Below, piece by piece: positions 31,885-54,659 of a stretch of 55,000 bases of DNA (its first letter is position 1; each line of letters starts with the position of its first letter). The position numbers and the translations under genes are program-made. The notes beneath the pieces are model-generated. The model made no database searches. It worked only from the letters and a program-made list of their open reading frames with translations, and was not told the DNA's origin. This stretch comes from Mesostigma viride. Taxonomy: Eukaryota > Streptophyta > Mesostigmatophyceae > Mesostigmatales > Mesostigmataceae. The stretch is from contig RPFO01000076.1 in NCBI GenBank assembly GCA_009746045.1, positions 1-55,000 on the forward strand. Direction: 5' to 3'.

Positions 31885-33139
31885 TTCTCCCCTTCTCCCC
31901 TTCTCCCCTTCTCCCCTTCTCCCCTTCTCCCCTTCTCCCCTTCTCCCCTTCTCCCCTTCTCCCCTTCTCCCCTTCTCCCCTTCTCCCCTTCTCCCCTTCT
32001 CCCCTTCTCCCCTTCTCCCCTTCTCCCCTTCTCCCCTTCTCCCCTTCTCCCCTTCTCCCCTTCTCCCCTTCTCCCCTTCTCCCCTTCTCCCCTTCTCCCC
32101 TTCTCCCCTTCTCCCCTTCTCCCCTTCTCCCCTTCTCCCCTTCTCCCCTTCTCCCCTTCTCCCCTTCTCCCCTTCTCCCCTTCTCCCCTTCTCCCCTTCT
32201 CCCCTTCTCCCCTTCTCCCCTTCTCCCCTTCTCCCCTTCTCCCCTTCTCCCCTTCTCCCCTTCTCCCCTTCTCCCCTTCTCCCCTTCTCCCCTTCTCCCC
32301 TTCTCCCCTTCTCCCCTTCTCCCCTTCTCCCCTTCTCCCCTTCTCCCCTTCTCCCCTTCTCCCCTTCTCCCCTTCTCCCCTTCTCCCCTTCTCCCCTTCT
32401 CCCCTTCTCCCCTTCTCCCCTTCTCCCCTTCTCCCCTTCTCCCCTTCTCCCCTTCTCCCCTTCTCCCCTTCTCCCCTTCTCCCCTTCTCCCCTTCTCCCC
32501 TTCTCCCCTTCTCCCCTTCTCCCCTTCTCCCCTTCTCCCCTTCTCCCCTTCTCCCCTTCTCCCCTTCTCCCCTTCTCCCCTTCTCCCCTTCTCCCCTTCT
32601 CCCCTTCTCCCCTTCTCCCCTTCTCCCCTTCTCCCCTTCTCCCCTTCTCCCCTTCTCCCTTCTCCCCTTCTCCCCTTCTCCCCTTCTCCCCTTCTCCCCT
32701 TCTCCCCTTCTCCCCTTCTCCCCTTCTCCCCTTCTCCCCTTCTCCCCTTCTCCCCTTCTCCCCTTCTCCCCTTCTCCCCTTCTCCCCTTCTCCCCTTCTC
32801 CCCTTCTCCCCTTCTCCCCTTCTCCCCTTCTCCCCTTCTCCCCTTCTCCCCTCCTCCCCTTCTCCCCTTCTCCCCTTCTCCCCTTCTCCCCTTCTCCCCT
32901 TCTCCCCTTCTCCCCTTCTCCCCTTCTCCCCTTCTCCCCTTCTCCCCTTCTCCCCTTCTCCCCTTCTCCCCTTCTCCCCTTCTCCCCTTCTCCCCTTCTC
33001 CCCTTCTCCCCTTCTCCCCTTCTCCCCTTCTCCCCTTCTCCCCTTCTCCCCTTCTCCCCTTCTCCCCTTCTCCCCTTCTCCCCTTCTCCCCTTCTCCCCT
33101 TCTCCCCTTTTCCCCTTTTCCCCTTCTCCCCTTCTCCCC
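31885..33139. repeat. 8-bp minisatellite (TTCTCCCC)n, about 157 copies
   Basis: Almost perfect 8-bp tandem repeat over 1255 bp. One unit is a base short (near 32656), one reads CTCCTCCCC (near 32850), and the last few units carry T changes. It ends in degenerate GCTACCCT/GCTCCTGCCT repeats to about 33195. Long open frames on both strands are artefacts of the repeat. Confidence 0.97.
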
Positions 33140-33566
33140 TGCTACCCTGCTACCCTGCTCCTGCCTGCTACCCTGCTCCTGCCTGCTACCCTGCTCCCCA
33201 ATGCCTTCCAACATGTGTATGACGTTGCCAGTGATCTCCCTTGTAATGACCTACAGACTTCTAGTTTTAGCATCGCTCGAGGAAGTTGTGGGTGGTGAAC
33301 CGCCTGTATTCACAGAGCTTTTTTTCACTGCCAAACAGCTGTGACGTTAGCGGCGACAACAGCTTGGATGCAATGCTGCTCTACTGGTAGGCGTCGCGTG
33401 TACTGGTTGCTGCGCACGGCGCTGTCGTCTGCGGAAAACACTGCTCTGTTTTCTGCGGAAGTCATGTTGCTCACGGGGTCAGTTAGCACGCCCGCTCTTT
33501 GCCGTTTTTTACTAGGAATATACCCTGTTTTCTGTTCCCCTGCCGTAAGATCCTTGTAAGGAAACG

Positions 33567-45739
<12,173 letters not shown>

Positions 45740-46326
45740 GCACCTGCGTGATAAATCGTTACTTCATTACATTGAGTAATTAGTTATCTGGTCACAACTT
45801 GTCCCCTGTTACGTCAGGTAACAAATCTGTTTAGTTACGCCGTAAGTTTGGCGTTCCGTTCGCTGCGTTCGGACCTTTCTACGTAAAGTTATAGTCTGCC
45901 GATCGGTAGTAGCGATCATTTATGCTACATCCAATCGGTCGGGCCAAAGCTGTCCGTGGCGTCGTGCTGCGTACTTAATTGCTGGGGCCAATGTGACGAC
46001 TGTAAGGTGTCTTGGTCCGGTGCCCGAGTTGTGGCCCTGTTGCTGTACCAACGGCATTGTGGCTGTTGCGTACCCAATATAGTACTGCCAAGTAGTCGTG
46101 AGATCTACGGTGGCAAGTACCGTGGTCAGTTTCGAACCTTAACGTAGGCCATCGATAGTGGGCCGAGGTTTGGAGGCCCAACGGCCCGTGTGTAACCAGT
46201 GTACCGTGAGCTCAGAATTTAGGGTTCCCATGGCCGTGAATATTGTTAGTCCAGCTACGTGATAACCCTCGTCGGTTGGGCTCAATTAGGTTAGTGTGGC
46301 TAACGGATTAGGTTGTTGTTGTCCTG

Positions 46327-46498
46327 ATTAAGGGGACGTGGCGCGCCGAATATTTTCCGCGCCAAAAAATTCGCGGTACCGGTGTATAATGTGTGCCCGG
46401 ACCGCTCAATGCTCGCGGAGGTGGCCATGGCGGCTTGCCTTCAGGCAATATTAAGGGGACGGGACATGCCCGAATTTTTTGGCGCCAAAAAATTCGCG
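46327..46498. repeat. Direct repeat of about 49 bp inside element H
   Basis: 46327-46375 and 46450-46498 both start ATTAAGGGGACG and end GCGCCAAAAAATTCGCG, with a divergent centre. The GGCGCC/TTTTTTGGCGCC parts are partly palindromic. They may be regulatory sites or ends of a nested element. Confidence 0.7.
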
Positions 46499-46907
46499 CC
46501 GGAACCGGACCAGAAATTCACGTGTGAGGCGAAATTCGGGTGAGGGCTGGGGTGCGATGGCGGATCAGGGCGTGGATATGCAGCGTGAAATTGAGGCCAT
46601 GTTGGCCGTTTCAGCGTGGAAAATGTCGAACGGATATCGCGAAATCCTGTTGGAAAGTATTTGCAGTCGGGAAAGTCTTATTGCTCTCGGTTCAGCTGGC
46701 CGCAACCACGTACCCCCAACCGCCATCGATGATGCCAATAACATTTTCAGGAACGCTGCTTATCGTTGGTTTTCCGCCATGCTGGGCTGGATTAATGATG
46801 ATGGAAGTGCCAAGCCCCTTCCGGGCGAGATGACCACGGCTATCCGCAAACGTTTTCCCGATGAGCAGGGGATCTACGTAGGTTTTATTCCGACGGAGGA
46901 CAGATAG
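46479..46907 (+). CDS. Unknown protein of element H (ORF 1)
   Basis: The frame gives 142 residues from the first Met; a second Met at 46558 (MADQGVDMQREIEAML) may be the true start because the first 26 residues are basic and overlap the internal repeat. The body is well balanced: AWKMSNGYREILLESICS, PTAIDDANNIFRNAAYRWF, PLPGEMTTAIRKRFPD. It looks like a folded helical domain. I recognise no transposase, nuclease or helicase motif. It ends 42 bp before ORF 2, so the two may be exons or a dicistronic unit. Confidence 0.5.
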   Translation: MAPKNSRRNRTRNSRVRRNSGEGWGAMADQGVDMQREIEAMLAVSAWKMSNGYREILLESICSRESLIALGSAGRNHVPPTAIDDANNIFRNAAYRWFSAMLGWINDDGSAKPLPGEMTTAIRKRFPDEQGIYVGFIPTEDR

Positions 46908-46949
46908 AATTTTTTTCGTGCAGTATAGACTAGCCCGCAAAAAGAAGAA

Positions 46950-47369
46950 ATGCCGAATCCCGGCAAACGATCAGGGGCGCAGCGGTCACGGCGACTTAAG
47001 GAGACATCCGCTGCGTGGTTAGGCACCGATTTTGAGGCAGCAGCAACGCCGCAACGCAGGGGCAGGGGGCGCCCTCGCGGCTCGACGAAAGAGAAAGGGC
47101 CAGGTCGGCGGCGCACACAGTCGAATATAAAGAAAAGCAAGGCATCAATTACAAGCAGCCCAGCAACACCAGCAACTGGATCGACCCCTGGCAGCGAGGG
47201 TGGTGCGCATTCAACTCCATCAAGCACTCATACGCAGCGCGGCGTGACTGCGCCGGCCGGCCCACAGTACTATACAATTGCCACGTCACAGGACGGTGCA
47301 ACCACCGGTCAAAAGGTCCTAACTACACGTAAGCATAAGAAAGTCAACGGACTGTTTCGGAATGGCTAA
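46950..47369 (+). CDS. Unknown AT-hook-like basic protein of element H (ORF 2)
   Basis: The 139-residue frame starts MPNPGKRSGAQRSRRLKE. It contains RGRGRPRGSTKEKGPGRRR, an AT-hook core (RGRPRG) that would bind the minor groove of AT-rich DNA. A Ser/Thr/Pro-rich linker and a short basic end (TTRKHKKVNGLFRNG) follow. It ends 58 bp before the right end of element H. No catalytic motif is visible. A DNA-binding accessory protein of the element is the likeliest role, by inference. Confidence 0.5.
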   Translation: MPNPGKRSGAQRSRRLKETSAAWLGTDFEAAATPQRRGRGRPRGSTKEKGPGRRRTQSNIKKSKASITSSPATPATGSTPGSEGGAHSTPSSTHTQRGVTAPAGPQYYTIATSQDGATTGQKVLTTRKHKKVNGLFRNG

Positions 47370-47643
47370 GGCAGCCGAGGACCCAATTTACGTCCGTAAC
47401 AACAACAAAAGTTACGCGACGTAACAGCAGGGTAGAAGTCCGCAGGTGGAGGTACGTTATTGCCCCTGAGGATAGCCGCTACAACACTGCCTCGGTGCCA
47501 TTACAGTAGAGGACAGCTCAGATGAGGATTATATCCCCCTCTACTGACTAATGGTTGGGGCATTATGCAGACGATATTTGTAAGTTTCGTGTAATTATTA
47601 TCTAATGAGATAAGCATAGTACTCCGTGGCATGCCCATGTGCA

Positions 47644-48086
47644 TTGAATTGAATTGAATTGTAACATAACTCCGTTGGGAGTATATGTAGCACATAGCCC
47701 TTGAGAGGGGGCATATGGCCTATCATACATCCTAAGCTACTTCCTGCAAGGGTGGGGATGTAAAGGACCCTTGCTCTAGGTGCACCAGGGCACTTGCATC
47801 CCCATGATCTTCAAGCTATGCCCAGCGAAGGGGGAGCCTGTCATGGGGGGGAAGATCAGCAGAGCTATACAAAAAGGCTAGGGCATGGCGTCTCAGCAGA
47901 GAGTTACTCCCTGCATGGGCACAACATAGCTAAATAAAGCTAGGCATCATCTGGAGTGTGGCACATCATAGGCACACATGTACATGATTAAATAAAGCGT
48001 GTGGCTTAGCTAGGATAGTGCCTCTAGGAGGCGTACATGTACATGGCCACGGTCTATCTATTCTACACTACTACTGCTGTATTCCC
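47644..48086 (-). other. 3' region and AATTC tail of LINE copy B
   Basis: Downstream of ORF1 on the minus strand the sequence has no coding and ends in (AATTC)n, about three units at 47644-47660. A short simple repeat is the usual 3' end of many LINEs. There is no room for a reverse transcriptase ORF2. CTAAGCTGGGG and TACATGTACA near 48040-48090 are shared with copy A. Confidence 0.45.
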
Positions 48087-49471
48087 CTAAGCTGGGGCGT
48101 CTGGAGTCGTTGGGGCCGCGGGGGTCGCCTGCCAGGGCTTGTGGCCGACGTAGATGGCCGCCCCCTTCCAGTACACCGGCTGCCCCGCCTTGGTCTTCCG
48201 GAGCTGGAGGTAGGTGGGCCATAGCTCCCGTCGCCGTTGTTGCTGCGCCAGGGTCAAGTCGTCGTCAAGGGTGAAGAGAGTCTTCTCGAGCCGCTTGCGG
48301 CGTCGGAGAAAAGAAATCTTGTCCGCCGGGGTCTTAAAGGTGAGAAGGAGCGGGGGCGGCCCTGCCTTACCCCGCGCGCGGGGAAGGCGGTGGGCGACCA
48401 GGTCGATCTCACCAGTAAGGCCCATGCGACTAAGAATTTCTCTCTCAAACGCACGTGCAAGCTTCTCGGAATTCTCACCTTCCTCCATGTCGAGGTTCTT
48501 GACAATGACGTTAAGGCTGCGCTTGGCAAGCTCGGCCTCCTCGCGGAGGTCAAGCGTCTGCCGCTGGAGCTGGGCTGCGACGGCGGAGGTGGTGGAGGTG
48601 GTGTGCTGCTTAAGCATGTCCGCCCAGGTCGTGATGGGAGGAGCATCGCCGGCCAGGCCAGCAGAGGTTGGCTTGGCGGCAATGTCCTTCACCGCCTGGG
48701 CGGTGAGGCCCGCGGTGTTCTGCAGGACCTCGATAGCGATGGCATTATCCTTAAGACGTTGGTCAATGTCGCGGAGCTGGGCGGTGATGGAGTCGGTGGA
48801 GGCGGAGGGGGGGGGGTGGAGGCGAGGAGGGTGGCGGTGGCGGTGGGGATGGTGGGGAGCTCAGCAGCCAGCGTGCGACCCACAGCTGCCACATCTGCAG
48901 CTAGGGGCGTCACGTGCTGTGAGATGGTTTCTTGGAGGTGGAGGAGGAAGGTGGATTCGGTCAAGGGGGAGGGGGTCCAGAGGTCCGTGACAGAGCGGTC
49001 AAGGATGGAAAAGAGGGCGGCGAGCTGAAGACGGGGGCGAGACCAGCGGGCCAGGTTCTCAGGTCGGTGAGTAAACCGGCCGTCAGGTCCAGGGCGGAGG
49101 CGGTAATGGCTGTGAAGGCGCTGGCACAGGTCGAGAATGGAGGCGTATGACCCATAAAACACGAGCTCCAGTATCTTGATGGGTGGCATGTCGAAAAAGC
49201 CGGGTCTGGCACCGTCGAAGGTGGAAAATAACCCGTCAACGTCAAAGTCGCGCTCAGACCAGCTTGGTTCGGTTGGGCGGCTGCGTTTTGGCTCGGGCGA
49301 GGCTGAGGGCGAGGCAGGAAGCCCGGGAGGGTGCTGGGCGACAACCAGTGCGCGACTAGGGTCACCACCGCCTTCCGGCCCTGATGGCGAAGCTGCAGCC
49401 GGAGCTGCAGACGTATTTTCATTGCCGAGCGCAGCCGTCAGGCTGCGTTGCGTCGATGGGCGTTTGCTCAT
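48087..49471 (-). CDS. LINE-type ORF1-like protein (copy B), one homopolymer frameshift
   Basis: The frame starts MSKRPSTQRSLTAALGNE (49471) and runs through FDVDGLFSTFDGARPGFFDM and FYGSYASILDLCQRLHSH. At a run of about ten G (near 48806-48815, plus strand) it must shift by one base; the correct reading then gives PSASTDSITAQLRDIDQRLK, WADMLKQH, SLNVIVKNLDMEEGENSEKL, then DKISFLRRRKRLEKTLFTLD and PVYWKGAAIYVGHKPW. The total is about 460 residues. A central coiled-coil-like stretch (LQRQTLDLREEAELAKRSLN) precedes an RRM-like domain and a basic C-terminal domain, the plan of L1-type ORF1 proteins that coat LINE RNA. No zinc knuckle and no adjacent ORF2 were found, so this copy would depend on enzymes made elsewhere. 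The shift may be real or a sequencing slip. Confidence 0.65.
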
Positions 49472-49559
49472 CGTATATTGCGTAATAGCGTCGGAAAATT
49501 ATATCAGCATGTGCGTCGTAGAAAGACGCGTCGATTGTGATATTCACGGCTAAATTCGG

Positions 49560-50300
49560 TGCTCAAACGTGAAAGTTATGAGCTCCGCCGTCAGCCATGG
49601 CTACCTCGTGGCTCGTGGCTCGTGGACATTATGTCATGACTATGTATATTATGCCATGTGCATGACACGCGAGTACTTACTTGCTTAGTTGTGGCGTGGT
49701 TGGCGCCCCGCGGCCCAAATGGATCCATATTTGATCACACACGTCATCCCCCCCGACTTGGGGGTAGTCTCCTTCAGACCGCCATTTCTCTTGGCGAGTC
49801 ATCAGCCTCCAGATCACAGATAAGCCAGGGGGCTGCCCGGGCGTGGGCCCGTTCTTCCTAGGACACCTGGGAAATGCCCATACCTTGCCTGTTGCAAAAG
49901 GTCCATGGGGGGCCACAGGTTGCCGCCCACAGCGAGGAGCCTCCCAGGTGAGGACAAAGCAACAAATGCCCTGGCTGGGCAGGCTCGGCGCCATCTAGCC
50001 CATCAAAATGTATCCACCTGATCAGAGTGTGTCAGGTGCCCGGCTAGACATTTACAAAAACGCAGCTAGTAAACAAGCAAGGGGTTCAAGCTTGACAGGC
50101 TTGATATTCTCGACTTGGAGGTTATACTTTATTCCACATCCAGAACAAAAGCCCAGAAGCAAAGTGTTCGTTTTAATGACAATTCATGCTCACATGATGA
50201 AGTCTACGTGTTTATTAATCACCCATGTCAACCTCACACAGTGCCAGCGACGGCATGCCGTCAGTCACTCAAGCCTCACGGCGGCCTCACATCTCGAACA
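49560..50300. other. No gene seen
   Basis: Unique sequence with short GCTCGTG repeats near 49605. No frame is supported. Confidence 0.4.
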
Positions 50301-50706
50301 GCGCTCAAGCTGGCCTAGGAGGCACCGAGGCAGCGCCAGGGCCAGGCTTTGCCGAGGGAATCGTCTGCGACACAGCAGCAGGCATGGCAGTGTGGTGGCG
50401 CACAGATGTGGATAGATACTGGTTCGTCATTTGTGGTAATGAAGCGCATGTGCGAGTGCTCACAGCGCATCCGCGAGGGATCACAGAATGTGAGGAGATG
50501 AGAAAAGAAAAAGGCAGGGAGGCGCGTACGTAACCTCTGGCCAAAGCCTTCATGGAACTCTGGGATTTCGAAAAACCCTGAAAACAAGGAAATACTTCTC
50601 TAAGTGAAGGAACTGGCCCATCTTTAACGCGCATGCGGTATCCATCAAAGACACATGTCTCTGGATGCTCGTGCGGTCCATCCATGTACGTGTAGTAGCA
50701 ACTTAC

Positions 50707-50799
50707 CATGTCCGGTTTCAGCATGTAGTGGACAATGGTCTGGCCAAGTAGTAAGGAGCCGATGGCCACAGCGTACGCCTTGAGCATCGACTGTGCCAT
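50707..50799 (-). CDS. Possible first exon of a small mitochondrial membrane protein (UQCC6/brawnin-like)
   Basis: The exon encodes MAQSMLKAYAVAIGSLLLGQ followed by TIVHYMLKPDM, 31 residues, and ends at a strong donor (ATG|GTAAGT). A short soluble start, one membrane span and then H(x)nKPD(M/L) resembles the brawnin/UQCC6 family (DUF4516), small inner-membrane proteins needed for respiratory complex III assembly. An acceptor TTTTCAG at about 50578 could start exon 2, but neither frame there gives the usual TIPE-like continuation, so the rest of the gene is not established. Similarity is from memory of the family pattern and is short. Confidence 0.35.
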
Positions 50800-50999
50800 A
50801 AGTAAGCCCGCAAGCTTCTTTTGGCTCTGATCTGGCTTTCCGGGTCTTGCACTTGGGCAGAATGTATTGAGCAGCGGAGCTTCCTCAATGCGAAAGAGCA
50901 CGGAAGCTAACTGGCGCGGTGAGTACGCGGTTCACGAGATCCCTGGTCAACGTCAGGCAACCCCACCAAAGAAGGGTCAAGCCACCGACGAGTCTGCAG

Positions 51000-53550
51000 A
51001 TTACAAGACCGGTTCCACTGTTTACCGAAATGGGTCCGAACGAGAGGTTTACACACAAAACGTCTAGATAGGCAGGCAGGCATGCAAGTGGGGGAGCTAA
51101 TTAATCGTAGTATATCCGATGCCGACTGCCCTAACAATGATGCTAAGTACTCTCAGTATCTCCTCTCCTGTTGATTATATCACTATTTGGGGGTGGTAAT
51201 TGTTAGAGAGTCGGATCAGAAATCATAATCAATAATTGTCTGCTTTTGATGTCCTGAAGGTCATACGGTTCGTGTCTGAGGAATTATAGTAGAAAGCTGT
51301 CCTTTCAAAATCGCCTGAGGCTGTTGAAATTTCCACTTTTCAGTTCAGTTCAATAATGTCATGCTGGCGGCTGGAGTGAACAAAAACATTTATTGGTGAA
51401 CAGGTAATTGAGAAAAATATACATATTCATTGAGAATGATAAATTACGGAAGTGAGATTGGCATGCAACCGAAGGAAAACCCCGAAAAGAAGAACCCTTA
51501 ATTAACCCTTAAATGGTTCTCGCGCCCATTTCCAGGTAAATAGGTAAATAGGTTCTCGCGCCCATTACTAGGCGCGAGTTCAACTCGAGTCTCGAGCCTA
51601 AGAATAGGCGGGAGATGGGAAGCGGCGCGGCGCGAATGCCAGTAGACATTTACGTGATATTTTTAGGTCTGCTGCTAGAGCTAGATCATAGATGTACTCT
51701 ACGCCCTGATACCGGACATCACTATGTTCAGACCAAGTTTACAGGGACTAATTAAGGACCAAAGTACAGGGGGTACCCAGGTCCACCGGGACGAAAGTGA
51801 ATGTAAAATTACGTACATGCAAATTCGAGGCTATGGCGGTGCAGAAAACTGATTGGTGTAGGAGCATCGATGCATGGATTCGCTCCAAATTTTGTAGGCA
51901 TGGTTTATGCGTTATAAATATGCTGTAGCCGCAGTCGCGCAACATTTACCGAGGTGCGCAATCATCTCGGTCTGGGTTTTACTGCGTCAACGCGTGTTTA
52001 TTGTGACGGGAGTGACAATGAAGCTAGCACTTGTTATCGGCGGATTTATAATTGAATATTTCGCATCGAGTAACTTTTTTACGATGTATTTCGAACATTT
52101 CATTAGTGTAGTGGGCCAGGAAAGTCTGAACGCATCGGCCCTGTCGTCAGCTTGCTAGCTGTCCTTGAGCCTTTTTTTTGCGGTTTCGACCTGGCGCAGT
52201 TTAGTGTCCCTGCGGTTACCTTCGACAAGGTAAAGTCGTCGTATCATTCGGTAAGTAATCTCGGACTCATTGTTGAAGGTTTGGGATGTCAAAGTTGCTT
52301 CGTTGCTACTTTTCTGTAATGGTTTGTGGTGGTGGTTGCGCACAGCCATTACGGTCAGATTTTCATCAGTTTTGTTAATGATTGGCTGCGTCTGCACCAT
52401 ATATACTAGAATAATGATTGGTGTTACATGTAAATAAGTTCTATATGGTATCATGATGGTTTCTATAGCCTAAATCCTTAAGAATAGATGGTATCTTGGC
52501 CAGTTTTTGGTTAGCCTTTTAGCTTTGTTAGTATTGCTGTTGTGCAGTCACCCCATCTGTCTTCATGAAACACCTGTGGAGGTCCCAGTGCCCTGGTTGC
52601 ATTCAAAAGAAGGTCCATGAATTGTCTCTGTGTCATTTAATCTCAGGCAAGCATATGGAGGTCAGTTATTATGTTGTGGATGCATGGGCTACGTAGCCCC
52701 TTGCACACGTGCATTTGGGCCTTGGCACAGTGGTATACCTGCTAGTAGAGCTTGGTAGCCACCACATGGTGACATTTTCTTTAGAACAACATGAAGCATA
52801 GTTTAAGCTGTGTGTTAGTGATCATTTTAAGCATTACCCGGCAATGCAAAAGCACCGTTGTGCACGCCTCATACCATGGTAATGCCACTTTGTGTCGCAT
52901 GTCGTCCCGTAGCCAGTTAACAGCTGAAATGATGAAGCCCAGCATAGAAGGAGCTCCAGTTAGCATTTCCAATGATCTAGGCTTACTTTTACTTGTTTAC
53001 TCTAGCATTGACATGTGAGAAAAACTGTGCATGTTGTAGGCTTGTGCGGTGGGTAGTCTTTGGCCTTACCATGCCATGATACGCGCGAATGTGACTGTGC
53101 ATTGGAATGGCTGCCTATGTTTAATCGCTGTTATGGATGTTCTGCATGCTGGAATTGATGAAATAATGCATGTTTGATCATTTATGATGTTTTATGATGC
53201 TACGGAGTGAGGCGCCTGCCTTGTAATGCTAGCAAATGTCACCAGCCAAACTGGCACCTATTTGTAGGCGCGAGTTATTTTTAGATAGTGCATCTGGGTC
53301 CTTCGGACAACCTGTGATGTCAGTGTTCAGAAGCCATGCCTGGCTACCCAAGCAACTGCCTTTAAAATGTTGGGAGCAACGGAACTGTTTTCAGGTGTAA
53401 TAATGCATTATACATGAGTGTTTTTCTCGCGCTCGCGCACCCCCCTGAGGGTGGCGCTATATTTAGCACCGATAGGACATTGCAACATGACCAATGACAT
53501 GACCCCCAAGTAAGTCCCTATATGTGTGTGCTTTGGTCCCAGTATGGACA
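51000..53550. other. Mostly non-coding; scattered short repeats
   Basis: No gene is established. GGTTCTCGCGCCCATT is repeated at about 51514 and 51549, and its inverted core GGCGCGAG occurs at about 51570 and 53267, hinting at an old inverted-repeat element. A minus frame at 52155-52270 reads ITYRMIRRLYLVEGNRRDT and KLRQVETAKKRLKDS before a stop. It looks exon-like, but I found no supporting partner exons. Confidence 0.3.
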
Positions 53551-53586
53551 CTAAATTGTTTTGAGTAATGTTAAACAGCAGATTCT

Positions 53587-53760
53587 GTTTTCAGCAGACG
53601 ATGACAAAGGCTGGCATGGCAAAGGCTGGCATGACAAAGGCTGGGCGCGGCGCTCGGGCGTAACAACGTTAAGGCAGGCCAGGCGCAGGCACGTAAAAAC
53701 ACGGGCGACGGGCCATGGGCCACGGGCCACGGGCCACGGGCCACGCGTCGGCCGTCGGCC
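53587..53760. repeat. Short tandem repeats (15-bp and 7-bp units)
   Basis: Three copies of GACAAAGGCTGGCATG-type units (53600-53645) and four GGGCCAC(G) units (about 53711-53740). Confidence 0.85.
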
Positions 53761-53818
53761 CAGCCATTCCTGCATTTTAGGAACGTTGCCGGGCACAAAA
53801 TTCAAGTTCTGGTGCGGC

Positions 53819-54592
53819 ATGGCTGCGGCAGCTACCTGGCCCGGGCTGGCCGACGTTGGCATGGACGACTGTCAAGAAAGAGTTCATCTCGCTTGGGTAA
53901 GCTGCGGTTGTTTCGTCTGGGCGCTCTTCCCATTTTATTGCTAACGGGTCGATTTGCTTACCCAACGTTTCCATCCAGGGCAGAAATGCCAGCGACTTTT
54001 CAGTCGGCCACTTCCATGTACCCACTTCGAGTCGTAACGTCATCCAAGGAATACTTTACCCTCTGTATTCCGGCCTGTCTCCTTCTATTTCGACGGAACC
54101 CTTCGCTTCTGGTTGGCGTTCCTGCACTGCAGGCAGGCTGCAGTCTCTACCGCTGCATTTTTTTGTAAGTACTTCGGTTGGGGAGTTCGTCTAACGTTTT
54201 TCCATCGACTGTCCTGCTTCCAAGCCAGGCCGCGTCTCTACACTGTGTTTCCGTCAGCAACGGGATGGAGGTCCGGTTTTTCGTGATCGGCAACCGTTTT
54301 GGTCACGTCATTTTCAGCAACACGCAACTGCCTCTGCCTTACACGCTGCGCTTTGTCGTCCTTCCGTCGGTTCGGGAAAGCTTCTTAGGTCTTTCCATTA
54401 CATCATTACCGTCCAGGTAGTTTCTTACCATTTGCTTTCGGTCGGCAACGGGTCGGGAGCATATGCAGTGGGTCATTACCCGCAATGCAGCTTCCCCCCT
54501 GTTTTCCCCACAGGCTCTCCCTGTATTTCCTTGGGGAACATCTTTGGATTAGCTCCCGTGCATCAAACGTGCATCAAGAACACATTTTTTAG
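53819..54592 (+). CDS. Possible four-exon gene of unknown function
   Basis: A chain of canonical GT-AG introns keeps one frame: 53819-53896, 53979-54164, 54229-54416 and 54514-54592, giving 176 residues. It starts MAAAATWPGLADVGMDD and includes SDFSVGHFHVPTSSRNVIQG, then NGMEVRFFVIGNRFGHVIF and LPLPYTLRFVVLPSVRE. Introns are 64-97 bp, much shorter than those of NMNAT. The upstream sequence has no clear promoter. I recognise no family. Three in-phase junctions make chance less likely but do not prove expression; in exon 4 another frame is open further (GSPCISLGNIFGLAPVHQT, to 54653) and would fit a different donor in exon 3. Confidence 0.3.
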
Positions 54593-54659
54593 GGAGACTT
54601 TGGCTGTTCCTGGGATGGGAAGCACTACTGTGCCCATGTTTTCCACTGTTTGATCTTGG

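Larger units (their letters stand above)
45806..47427 (+). mobile_element. Element H: TIR element with two unknown ORFs just downstream of NMNAT
   Basis: The left end reads CTGTTACGTCAGGTAAC and, after a spacer, GTTACGCCGTAA. The right end, reverse-complemented, reads CTGTTACGTCGCGTAAC, a spacer of similar length, then GTTACGGACGTAA. These form imperfect inverted repeats of about 45 bp. No target duplication is obvious. The element starts 66 bp after the NMNAT stop, so it lies in or next to the 3' UTR. It carries two plus-strand ORFs and an internal direct repeat. A related right end occurs at 29325-29371. Confidence 0.6.

Noticed and set aside
31466-33298. Open frames of 560-582 codons on both strands (Pro/Ser/Leu or Gly/Glu/Arg repeats)
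   Set aside because: They are translations of the 8-bp minisatellite; both strands are open only because the repeat lacks stop codons.
52155-52270. Minus-strand exon reading ITYRMIRRLYLVEGNRR to a stop
   Set aside because: It looks protein-like, but no acceptor, partner exon or family could be supported.
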